64,000 nt of DNA from Candidatus Rhodoblastus alkanivorans (GTDB lineage: Bacteria; Pseudomonadota; Alphaproteobacteria; Rhizobiales; Beijerinckiaceae), in NCBI RefSeq assembly GCF_022760755.1, contig NZ_JAIVFP010000001.1:1716001-1780000 (forward strand), read 5' to 3'. This document shows positions 1 through 7,381 of this stretch, piece after piece (the first letter of the stretch is position 1; the number at the start of each line of letters is the position of its first letter). Position numbers and translations under genes: made by a program. Under the pieces are notes generated by a model, which worked only from the letters and a program-made list of their open reading frames with translations, had not been told where the DNA came from and ran no database searches.

Positions 1-1328
1 ACGCCCGCATCTACGCGCTGAACGCCAAGACCGGCAAGGTCGTGTGGCACAAGACGATCGATGACTTCAAGGCCGGCTATTCCTATTCCGCCGCGCCCCT
101 GGTCATCCCGACCAAGGCGAATGGCACGCTCATCGTCACTGGCGTGTCCGGCGGCGAATTCGGCGTCGTCGGCCGCGTCGAGGCGCGCAACGCCGACACC
201 GGCGCGCTGGTGTGGAGCCGTCCTGTTCTTGAAGGCCTGATGGGCACTTACAAGGGCAAGGACTCCACGATGACGGGCAAGAAAAACGAGACCTGGCCCG
301 GCGACATGTACAAGACCGGCGGCGGCGCGCCCTGGATGGGCGGCACCTACGATCCGGAAACCAAGCTCATCTTCATCGGCACCGGCAACCCGGCGCCGTG
401 GAACTCGTGGACGCGGCCCGGCGACAACCGGTGGACCTCGTCGCGTCTCGCGATCAACCCGGAAAACGGCGAGATCGTGTGGGGCTTCCAGACCACCCCG
501 CATGATGGCTGGGACTTCGACGGCGTGAACGAATTCATTCCGTTCGACGCCAAAATGGGCGGCAAGGAGATGAAGCTCGGCGCCACCGCCGACCGCAACG
601 GCTTCTTCTACGTTCTCGACCGCACCGACGGCAAGTTCATCCACGCCATGCCCTTCGTGAGCAAGATCACCTGGGCCAAGGGCATCGACAAGAACGGCCG
701 CCCGATCTACAACGAGGACAGCCGTCCAGGCGATCCGAGCAAGTCGGCCGACGGCAAGAAGGGCAAGGAAGTCTTCAACGTTCCGTCCTTCCTCGGCGGC
801 AAGAACCAGATGCCCGTCTCCTATGACGACCAGACCGGCCTGTTCTATGTGCCGTCGAACGAATGGGGCATGGACATCCACAACGAGCCGGTCGTCTACA
901 AGAAGGGCGCGGCCTATCTCGGCGCGGGCTTCAACATCAAGCCGGTGTTCGAGGATCACATCGGCTCGCTGAAGGCGATCGACCCGATCGCGATGAAGGT
1001 GATCTGGGAATACAAGAACAAGGCTCCGTTGTGGGGCGGCGTTCTTTCCACCGCCGGCGGCCTCGTCTTCACCGGCACGCCCGAGGGCTATCTGATGGCC
1101 TTCGACGCCAAGACCGGCGCGGTGCTGTGGAAGTTCAACGTCGGCACCGGCATCGTCGCGCCGCCGATCACCTGGGACCAGGACGGCGTGCAGATGGTCG
1201 GCGTGGCCGCGGGCTGGGGCGGCGCCGTGCCGCTGTGGGGCGGCGAAGTCGCCAAGACCTTCAAGGGCATCGACCAGGGCGGCTCCTACTGGGCGTTCAA
1301 GCTGGCGTCGTCCACCGCCGCCAAATGA
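1..1328 (+). CDS. PQQ-dependent alcohol dehydrogenase, methanol/ethanol family, 5'-truncated by the window edge
   Basis: This is the C-terminal part (about 440 residues) of a periplasmic quinoprotein alcohol dehydrogenase that oxidises a primary alcohol and passes electrons to a cytochrome c. The frame is open from the first base (first whole codon at base 3), so the gene begins upstream. Beta-propeller blade motifs are visible ([18 protein letters not shown]), as is the GTGNPAPWN segment carrying the conserved metal-ligand Asn. [10 protein letters not shown] is encoded at 501-530. The first Asp (513-515) matches the catalytic, metal-binding Asp of the family. A second Asp two residues later (519-521) is the extra carboxylate of XoxF/ExaF/PedH-type lanthanide enzymes, which is Ala or Ser/Thr in calcium enzymes. 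The tail [11 protein letters not shown] and [10 protein letters not shown] is typical of the family. That it uses lanthanides is inferred from this residue; the substrate cannot be read. A terminator follows. Confidence 0.93.
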   Translation, partial: ARIYALNAKTGKVVWHKTIDDFKAGYSYSAAPLVIPTKANGTLIVTGVSGGEFGVVGRVEARNADTGALVWSRPVLEGLMGTYKGKDSTMTGKKNETWPGDMYKTGGGAPWMGGTYDPETKLIFIGTGNPAPWNSWTRPGDNRWTSSRLAINPENGEIVWGFQTTPHDGWDFDGVNEFIPFDAKMGGKEMKLGATADRNGFFYVLDRTDGKFIHAMPFVSKITWAKGIDKNGRPIYNEDSRPGDPSKSADGKKGKEVFNVPSFLGGKNQMPVSYDDQTGLFYVPSNEWGMDIHNEPVVYKKGAAYLGAGFNIKPVFEDHIGSLKAIDPIAMKVIWEYKNKAPLWGGVLSTAGGLVFTGTPEGYLMAFDAKTGAVLWKFNVGTGIVAPPITWDQDGVQMVGVAAGWGGAVPLWGGEVAKTFKGIDQGGSYWAFKLASSTAAK

Positions 1329-1385
1329 GGCGGTCGGCCAGGCCTCGGGTCAGACCCGGGGCTTCGCCCCCGATGATTGCAAATG

Positions 1386-1416
1386 GGCGGCCGTGCGATG
1401 CGCGGCCGCCTTTTTC
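1386..1416 (+). terminator. Rho-independent terminator after the PQQ dehydrogenase
   Basis: A perfect 8-bp stem, GGCGGCCG (1386-1393) with CGGCCGCC (1403-1410), encloses a 9-base loop and is followed at once by TTTTTCTTTC. It lies 58 bases after the dehydrogenase stop codon and separates that gene from the response regulator. Confidence 0.88.
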
Positions 1417-1592
1417 TTTCTTAGTCTTGCGCTTCTTCCCATGTCTTGCGCGCGCCAACTCTTGCGCGCGGCGGCGGCGAGGCGCAAATTCAGCTCACGT
1501 GGCCCGCGCGATCCGTGGGCGAATCGCCGGGCGGCCAAAGCGCCGGAAAACCAGACGCCGCTCGCGAAAAATTTCGGCGGAGGAACGTCAGG

Positions 1593-2276
1593 ATGACGCG
1601 CATATTGATCGTGGACGATCATCCCCTGTTCCGCGAGGCGCTCGAAAGCGCGGTGCGGCTGGAGCGTCCGAAATGCGAAGTGTTCGAAGCGACGACGATC
1701 GATGACGCGCTGAATGTCCTTGGGCGCGAAAAGAACATCGATCTCGGCCTGTTCGATCTCTTCCTGCCCGGCGCCACCGGCCTGTCCGGCCTGGTGCGCG
1801 TGCGCGCCGTCCATCCGCATCTGCCGATCATGGTGGTCTCGGCCCATGAAGACCCGCGCGTGGTGCGCGACCTCCTCGCGCTTGGCGTCGCGGGATTCGT
1901 TTCGAAGGCGACCTCGAAGAGCGAACTCGCCCACGCCATCAACGAAGTGCTCAACGGCTCGGTCTATCTGCCGGAGCGCTTCCGCGATCTCGACCAGCCG
2001 CAGCCGTCCGAGGTCGAACGCGGCGACATGCTGCGCCGCCTCCAGGATCTGACGCCGCAGCAATTGCGCGTGCTCGACATGATTCGCGCCGGTCTCCAGA
2101 ACAAACAGATCGCTTATGAACTCGGCGTCGCCGAGACCACCGTGAAGGCCCATGTCTCGGAAATCCTGCGCAAGCTGAACGTCTATAGCCGCACCAAGGC
2201 GGCGATCGAGGTCGGCAAGATGGATTTCGCGCAATTTTCCGCCGAAAGCCATTCCGGCGGGGACAAGAGCTCGTAG
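1593..2276 (+). CDS. NarL/FixJ-type response regulator, LuxR HTH
   Basis: A 227-residue two-component response regulator that should bind DNA when phosphorylated. The N-terminal receiver domain starts MTRILIVDDHPLF, with the acidic pair at residues 8-9, the probable phosphoacceptor Asp55 in LFDLFLPG and the conserved Lys in VSKATS. The C-terminal LuxR/GerE helix-turn-helix is seen in LTPQQLRVLDMIRAGLQNKQ and VAETTVKAHVSEILRKLNV. I chose the ATG at 1593 because GGCGGAGGAACG lies just upstream and the receiver begins immediately; the frame runs open further upstream but without a domain. NarL-type regulators of this kind (ExaE/AgmR in Pseudomonas) control PQQ alcohol dehydrogenases, which fits the gene before it, but the link is an inference. 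No sensor kinase is adjacent. Confidence 0.93.
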   Translation: MTRILIVDDHPLFREALESAVRLERPKCEVFEATTIDDALNVLGREKNIDLGLFDLFLPGATGLSGLVRVRAVHPHLPIMVVSAHEDPRVVRDLLALGVAGFVSKATSKSELAHAINEVLNGSVYLPERFRDLDQPQPSEVERGDMLRRLQDLTPQQLRVLDMIRAGLQNKQIAYELGVAETTVKAHVSEILRKLNVYSRTKAAIEVGKMDFAQFSAESHSGGDKSS

Positions 2277-2305
2277 AATCGAGTTGTCTCGCAAAGGGTC
2301 CCGCC

Positions 2306-3298
2306 GTGCGCTCCGTTTCCCGCCGCTTGTTTCTCGCCGCCTGCGCCGCGGGCCTCGCGCTGCCGTCCTCCGTCCGCGCCGCCGAAAAACTTCGCATCGC
2401 GGTTCAGGCGACCGGAACCTTCGCCTGGGAGCTGGCGATCGCCCGCGCCTATGGTCTCGACAAGGAAGCCGGGATCGATTTCGACACGACCCGGCTGGCG
2501 ACGACCGAAGCCGGCAAGATCGCGCTGATCGGCGGCGGCGCCGACCTGATCCTCTCCGACTGGCTGTGGGTCGCTCGCGAGCGGGGACTCGGGACGAAGC
2601 TCGTCTTTTATCCCCATTCCACCGCGCTTGGCGCGGTGATGGCGAAAGCGCCGGCGGCGCAATGGAAGGCCTCCGATCTCGTCGGCAAGAAAATCGGCGT
2701 CGCCGGCGGCTCGTTCGACAAGAGTTGGCTGATGCTGCAGGCCTGGGCGCTCAAACAGGGCGTCAATCTCAAAAATCAGGCCGAGCCGGCCTTTGCGGCG
2801 CCGCCGCTGCTGGCGGAAAAGCTTTCGCAGGGCGAACTCGACGCCGCGCTGGAATTCTGGACTTTTGCCGCGCGATTGCAAGGGAAGGGCTTTGTGCGCG
2901 CCATCGACATGCGCGATGTCGAGCGCGATCTCGGCGCCAAGGGGCCGGTCATCGTCACCGGCTATGTCTTCTCGCAGGATTTCGGCTTCAGGAACGCCGA
3001 CAGGCTCAAGCGCTTTTTCGCCATGATGATGAAGGCGAAAAAGCTCATTGCCGACAATGACGAGGCCTTCGCCAAGATCGTCCCGCTGATCGGCGTCTCC
3101 GACCCGAAAACCTTGGCGATCATGCGGCAATATTACCGCGAGGGCCTTCCGACGGCGCCGCTCGCGGAATATCAGGCCGACGCCGCCGCGATCTACAAGG
3201 TTCTGGCCGAGGTCGGCGGCCCGCGGCTCGTCGGCAAGGCGACCGAACTCGACGCGAACGTCTTTTACCGCCCGCCGGGCGAAGCCGGAAATCCATGA
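2306..3298 (+). CDS. ABC transporter substrate-binding protein, NMT1/SsuA-like
   Basis: A 330-residue periplasmic binding protein of the nitrate/sulfonate/taurine (SsuA/NMT1) class. It starts at GTG 2306 with an export signal that has a Tat-like pair (SRRLFL), a short hydrophobic stretch and a likely cleavage near VRAA-EK. The mature part has the fold's usual landmarks: an early beta strand LRIAVQATGTFAWELAIARA, a GGGADLILSDW hinge and VGKKIGVAGGS. It is the first gene of a three-gene transporter; its stop overlaps the permease start (ATGA at 3295-3298). The ligand cannot be inferred from sequence. Its position between a quinoprotein regulator and pqqC suggests a compound linked to alcohol or PQQ metabolism, or simply a sulfonate-like substrate. 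Confidence 0.9.
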   Translation: MRSVSRRLFLAACAAGLALPSSVRAAEKLRIAVQATGTFAWELAIARAYGLDKEAGIDFDTTRLATTEAGKIALIGGGADLILSDWLWVARERGLGTKLVFYPHSTALGAVMAKAPAAQWKASDLVGKKIGVAGGSFDKSWLMLQAWALKQGVNLKNQAEPAFAAPPLLAEKLSQGELDAALEFWTFAARLQGKGFVRAIDMRDVERDLGAKGPVIVTGYVFSQDFGFRNADRLKRFFAMMMKAKKLIADNDEAFAKIVPLIGVSDPKTLAIMRQYYREGLPTAPLAEYQADAAAIYKVLAEVGGPRLVGKATELDANVFYRPPGEAGNP

Positions 3299-4032
3299 CG
3301 CGTCTGATTTCCATTTTCCTGTTCATGGCGTTGTGGCAGATCGGCGCCCGGTTGCTCGGCCCGCATTATCTCCCGGACCCGGAGGCGGTCGCGGCCACCA
3401 TGTGGGCGGAGGCGCGCAGCGGCGCGCTGGCCTTCAATCTCGGCATGACGCTCACGCGCGTCCTCGCCGGCTTTTCCCTCGCCATGATCGCCGGCTCCGC
3501 GCTTGGCGTGGCGCTGGGGCGTTCGCCCTGGCTCGACCGGCTGCTCGATCCCTGGGTCGTGATCCTGCTGAACACGCCGGCCCTGGTGGTGATCATGTTC
3601 GCCTATATCTGGGGCGGTCTGAACGAGGTTTCGGCGCTGGCGGCGATCGCGCTCAACAAATTGCCCAACGCCGTCATCACCTTGCGTGAGGGCGCGCGCG
3701 CCCTCGACCCCGCGCTCGACGAAATGGCTCAGGTTTTCGCCTTCTCGCGCTGGCGGCGCTGGCGCCATGTCGTCGCGCCGCAGCTTGCGCCCTTTTTCGC
3801 GGCGGCCGCGCGCGGAGGGCTGGCCCTGGTGTGGAAGATCGTGCTGGTGGTCGAATTGCTCGGCCGCCCCAATGGCGTCGGCTTCAAGATGAACGAGGCG
3901 TTCCAGCTGTTCGACCTCAGGCTTCTGCTCGCCTATGCCTTGCCCTTCATCGCTTTGATGATGCTGGCGGAAACATTCGTTCTGCGACCGGCGGAAAAGG
4001 CGGCGAGCTGGTGGCGTCGCCATGGCGCTTGA
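3295..4032 (+). CDS. ABC transporter permease, SsuC/TauC-like
   Basis: A 245-residue inner-membrane permease of the SsuC/NrtB class. About six hydrophobic segments are visible, and an EAA-type cytoplasmic loop around ALDEMAQVFAFSRWRRWRHV contacts the ATPase. The gene starts four bases inside the binding-protein gene (ATGA overlap) and itself overlaps the ATPase gene by 11 bases, so the three are translated together. The length is normal for the family. Confidence 0.92.
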   Translation: MTRLISIFLFMALWQIGARLLGPHYLPDPEAVAATMWAEARSGALAFNLGMTLTRVLAGFSLAMIAGSALGVALGRSPWLDRLLDPWVVILLNTPALVVIMFAYIWGGLNEVSALAAIALNKLPNAVITLREGARALDPALDEMAQVFAFSRWRRWRHVVAPQLAPFFAAAARGGLALVWKIVLVVELLGRPNGVGFKMNEAFQLFDLRLLLAYALPFIALMMLAETFVLRPAEKAASWWRRHGA

Positions 4033-4756
4033 AATCGGCATTGCGCGAAAGGCCTATCGTCTCGCCGGCGGCGGCAATCGGTTGGTTTTCGATCAATTCG
4101 CGCTGGATGTGGCGGAGGGCGCGATCGTCGCTCTGCTCGGTCCGTCGGGCTGCGGCAAGAGCAGCTTGCTGCGCATCGTCGCCGGGCTCGACCGCGATTT
4201 TTCCGGCGCCGTCAAAGGCGCGCCGCGGCGCATCGGCATGGTGTTCCAGGAACCGCGGCTCCTGCCCTGGCGCAATGTCGCCGACAATCTCCGCCTCGCC
4301 GCGCCGGGCCTTGACGACCCGGGACTGCAGGCCTTGCTGGCGGCTTTCGAACTTGATGGGCGCGGCGCCGATTATCCGGGTCAGCTCTCGCTCGGCCTCG
4401 CGCGCCGCGCCGCGCTGGCGCGCGCCTTTGCGGTCGAGCCTGAGCTTCTGCTGCTCGATGAGCCTTTCGCCTCGCTCGACCGCGCGCTGCATCTGCGCCT
4501 GCGCGCGCTGCTCGCGCGGCGGATCGGCGCGAAAAAAATGACGGCGCTGATCGCGACGCATGACCTCGACGACGCGCTTATGCTCGCCGACGAAATCATC
4601 TTTCTCGACCGCGCGCCGACGCGCATCAAGGGCCGGCTTCCGATCGCCGCGCCGCGTGGCGCGCGTGACGAAAATCTTACAAAATTGAGGGCTTCCGCAG
4701 AGATTTATTACGTGATCGACGCGCCCGGGAGTGGTAATCCGGACAGCGCGTCATAG
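4022..4756 (+). CDS. ABC transporter ATP-binding protein, SsuB/TauB-like
   Basis: A 244-residue nucleotide-binding subunit that powers the preceding permease. Walker A is GPSGCGKSS (about residues 40-48), the Q-loop region reads VFQEPRLLPWRN as in SsuB/TauB, and Walker B with the D-loop is LLLLDEPFASLD (about 140-151). The ABC signature is degenerate: LSLGLARRAALARA replaces the usual LSGGQxQR. This is tolerated in some members but is worth noting. The switch His is in IATHDLDDALML. It is the last gene of the transporter; pqqC begins 109 bases downstream on the same strand, possibly in the same transcript. Confidence 0.92.
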   Translation: MALEIGIARKAYRLAGGGNRLVFDQFALDVAEGAIVALLGPSGCGKSSLLRIVAGLDRDFSGAVKGAPRRIGMVFQEPRLLPWRNVADNLRLAAPGLDDPGLQALLAAFELDGRGADYPGQLSLGLARRAALARAFAVEPELLLLDEPFASLDRALHLRLRALLARRIGAKKMTALIATHDLDDALMLADEIIFLDRAPTRIKGRLPIAAPRGARDENLTKLRASAEIYYVIDAPGSGNPDSAS

Positions 4757-4865
4757 CGCCATCGGCCATTGAAAATGGTCGACGGCGTCCGCGCCGACCG
4801 GCGCGGCGCCGGCTGACGCCGGCGGGCAGATTGCAAAGAGCGAAATCAACAATGGGAGCGAAACC

Positions 4866-5630
4866 ATGGGCAGCGCCGCTTTGGCCGAAAAGACCTCCGC
4901 GCCGACCGATCTTCTGACGCCGGAAGAATTCGAAGCCGCCATCCGCGCCGTGGGCGCCGAGCGTTACCACGACAAGCACATTTTCCACAAAATGCTGCAC
5001 GGCGGCCAGATGAACAAGGGCCAGGTCCAGGCCTGGGCGCTCAACCGCTATTGCTATCAGGACGCCGTGCCGCGCAAGGACGCCGCGCTGATGGCCCGCA
5101 CCGACGACCGCGCGCTGCGCCGCGAATGGATCCATCGCATCCATGACCATGACGGCCTTGGCGAAGAGGAAGGCGGCATCGAGCGCTGGCTGATCCTGAC
5201 TGACGGCCTCGGGCTCGACCGCGCCTATGTCATCTCCAAGGAAGGCGCTCTGCCCGCGACCCGCTTCGCGGTCGAGGCCTATGTCCGCTTCGTCGCCGAA
5301 CAGCCTTTGGTCGTCGCCGTCGCCTCGTCGCTCACCGAATTGTTCGCCCCGAAAATCCACCGCGAGCGCATCGCCGGCATGCTGGAGAATTACAGTTTCG
5401 TCAGTGACGACGTGATGGCCTATTTCAAGCGCCGCCTGTCGCAGGCCCCGCGCGACGCCGACTTCGCGCTCGACTACATCAAGACCCACGCCAAAACGCG
5501 CGAGGAGCAGGACGCCTGCGTGAAGGCGGTGCAGTTCAAATGCAACGTGCTGTGGGCCCAACTCGACGCGCTCTATCTCGCCTATGTCCAAGGCATGATC
5601 CCGCCGGGAGCGTTTGTGCCAGCGGCGTAA
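4866..5630 (+). CDS. pqqC: Pyrroloquinoline-quinone synthase PqqC
   Basis: A 254-residue PqqC, the cofactor-free oxidase that carries out the final ring closure and eight-electron oxidation giving PQQ. The length matches the family (about 250). Recognisable stretches are LTPEEFEAAIRAVGAERYHDKH at the start, QAWALNRYCYQDAVPRKDAALM, WIHRIHDHDG and VQFKCNVLWAQLDALY at the end. The start ATG at 4866 follows GGGAGCGAAACC. No pqqA peptide gene, pqqB, pqqD or pqqE was found on either side, so this pqqC is separate from a complete pqq operon. Its product would serve quinoproteins such as the dehydrogenase at the start of the window. Confidence 0.95.
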   Translation: MGSAALAEKTSAPTDLLTPEEFEAAIRAVGAERYHDKHIFHKMLHGGQMNKGQVQAWALNRYCYQDAVPRKDAALMARTDDRALRREWIHRIHDHDGLGEEEGGIERWLILTDGLGLDRAYVISKEGALPATRFAVEAYVRFVAEQPLVVAVASSLTELFAPKIHRERIAGMLENYSFVSDDVMAYFKRRLSQAPRDADFALDYIKTHAKTREEQDACVKAVQFKCNVLWAQLDALYLAYVQGMIPPGAFVPAA

Positions 5631-5649
5631 CGATATCCCCTCTACAGGG

Positions 5650-5720
5650 TCGCCCGTCGAAAGACGGGCGTCCTTGCGGACGCCCTATGCAGCCCGTCGA
5701 AAGACTGCGTCCTATGCGGA
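5650..5720. repeat. REP-like double hairpin with partial direct repeat between pqqC and selO
   Basis: CGCCCGTC (5651-5658), a GAAA loop and GACGGGCG (5663-5670) form a perfect 8-bp hairpin. An overlapping alternative hairpin pairs GGGCGTCC (5666-5673) with GGACGCCC (5678-5685) around TTGC. A shortened second copy of the GCCCGTCGAAAGAC...GCGTCCT unit follows at about 5692-5718. It lies between two convergent genes and could act as a bidirectional terminator or be a REP-type repeat. Confidence 0.6.
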
Positions 5721-5800
5721 GAGGGGGGCCATCCGGATAGATCGTTGACAGAGCGGCGGGCGCGGTCCACCGCTGATGGACACACCGCAACGTCCCGCGC

Positions 5801-7312
5801 TCACGTCCCGCAAAAAGTCTCCACCACCCGTTCCTCCGGGCGCGGCGGCGCCTCCAGATCGTCCTCGGGCTTTTCGGGCGGCGCGGGATCCTCGAAGGGG
5901 GTTTTGAGCGCGGCGCAGAGTCGCAGCAAGGGCGCGAGGTCGCCTTCGTTGGCGGCGTTGAGCGCCTGTTCGACGCGGTGGTTGCGGGCGATCACGATCG
6001 GATTGCTGGCGCGCATGAGGGCGAGCCGCGACGGGAAATCGTCGCCCGCCGTCAGGCCGCGCCAGTCGGCGAGGAATTTTGCCGCTTCCTCGCGCGTCTC
6101 GGCGCTGGTCTCCGCGAACAGATCGAGGAAGGCCGGCGCGTTGGAGCCGGCGGCGAACAAGGTCAGCCGGCGGAAGAACAGAGTGAAGTCCGCCTTGGAG
6201 TTTTCCAGCAGCCGCCACATTCCGGCGATGAAGTCCTCATTGGCGGCATCGCGCGGTTTGAGACCGAGCTTGCGCTCCAGCCCCTGGCCGAGCGCTGCGA
6301 CATAGGCGGGCTGGAAGCCTTCGAGCGTCTCTTGCGCCCGGCGCAGCGCGACCGCGTCGTCGTCGTCGAACAGCGGCAGCAGCGCCTCGGCGAGCCGCGC
6401 GAGGTTCCATGACGCGATCGGCGCCTGGCGGTTGAAGGCATAGCGCCCGGCCGCGTCGATCGAGGAAAACACCTGCCGCCGGTTGTATGCGTCCATGAAG
6501 GCGCAGGGGCCGAAATCGATGCTCTCCCCGGCGATCGACATATTGTCGGTGTTCATGACGCCGTGGATGAAGCCGACCAGCATCCATTGCGCGACGAGCC
6601 GGGCCTGCCGCGCCACCACCGACGCATAGAAGGCGAGATAGCCGTCCTTCTGGCCGGCGAATTCGGGGAAATGGCGGGCGATGCAGTGATCGGCCAGCGC
6701 GCGGGTGAGGACGGGGCCCTGGTTGCGGCGGGCGTCCTCATTGGCAGCATATTCGAAAGTGCCGACCCGGACATGGCTGCGCGCGATCCGGGTCAGGACG
6801 GCGCCGGGGTGGGCGGTTTCGCGATAGACCGGAGCCCCGGTGGCGACCACGGCTAGCGCCCGGGTGGTCGGGATTTTCAGCCCGGCCATGGCCTCGCTGA
6901 CGATATATTCGCGCAGCATGGCGGATAAAGTGGCGCGGCCGTCGCCGCGGCGGGCGAATTTGGTCGGGCCCGAGCCCTTGAGATGCACGTCATAGGTCAC
7001 GCCGTCGGGCGCGACGATCTCGCCGATCATCGCGGCGCGGCCGTCGCCGAGCAGCGGATTCCACTGGCCGAACTGGTGGCCGGAATAGGCCAGCGCGATA
7101 TTTTCGCGCCCCTCCGACGGCGGGCCGCCCGAAAGCAATTGCAGAAGGCCCGGAGTCGCGGCGTTCTCGGGAAGGCCGAGTTCAGCCGCCAGCCCGTCGT
7201 TGAATACGACCCATTCCGGCGCCGGCGCCGGAGAAACCGTAGCGGCGGCGAAAAATTCGGGCGGTAGGGCGCGATAGGACGTCTCGCGCAGGAAGTGGCT
7301 GGTCGCGGTCAT
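5801..7312 (-). CDS. selO: Protein adenylyltransferase SelO (YdiU/UPF0061 family)
   Basis: A 503-residue pseudokinase-fold enzyme of the SelO family, which transfers AMP from ATP to Ser/Thr/Tyr residues and has been tied to redox stress. Family hallmarks are YSGHQFGQWNPLLGDGRA, KGSGPTKFARRGDGRATL (nucleotide-binding part), GFIHGVMNTDNMSI (metal-binding Asn/Asp) and DFGPCAFMDAYN. The protein ends in Cys-Gly-Thr. A Cys third from the end is the position of selenocysteine in eukaryotic SelO, so the redox residue is kept as Cys. The start at 7312 is supported by AGGAGTAAGC directly before the ATG. It is transcribed toward pqqC and followed by the hairpin repeat. Confidence 0.95.
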   Translation of the reverse strand: MTATSHFLRETSYRALPPEFFAAATVSPAPAPEWVVFNDGLAAELGLPENAATPGLLQLLSGGPPSEGRENIALAYSGHQFGQWNPLLGDGRAAMIGEIVAPDGVTYDVHLKGSGPTKFARRGDGRATLSAMLREYIVSEAMAGLKIPTTRALAVVATGAPVYRETAHPGAVLTRIARSHVRVGTFEYAANEDARRNQGPVLTRALADHCIARHFPEFAGQKDGYLAFYASVVARQARLVAQWMLVGFIHGVMNTDNMSIAGESIDFGPCAFMDAYNRRQVFSSIDAAGRYAFNRQAPIASWNLARLAEALLPLFDDDDAVALRRAQETLEGFQPAYVAALGQGLERKLGLKPRDAANEDFIAGMWRLLENSKADFTLFFRRLTLFAAGSNAPAFLDLFAETSAETREEAAKFLADWRGLTAGDDFPSRLALMRASNPIVIARNHRVEQALNAANEGDLAPLLRLCAALKTPFEDPAPPEKPEDDLEAPPRPEERVVETFCGT

Positions 7313-7381
7313 GCTTACTCCTGACGCGTCTCAAGCAGGAAGCGCGCCAATTTGTCAGACCCTGAACTGGGACCGCGCCAG

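Noticed and set aside
1446-1592. N-terminal extension of the response regulator
   Set aside because: The frame is open but carries no domain, and a good ribosome-binding site supports the ATG at 1593.
4757-4865. pqqA precursor peptide before pqqC
   Set aside because: No small frame with the conserved Glu-x3-Tyr motif on either strand.
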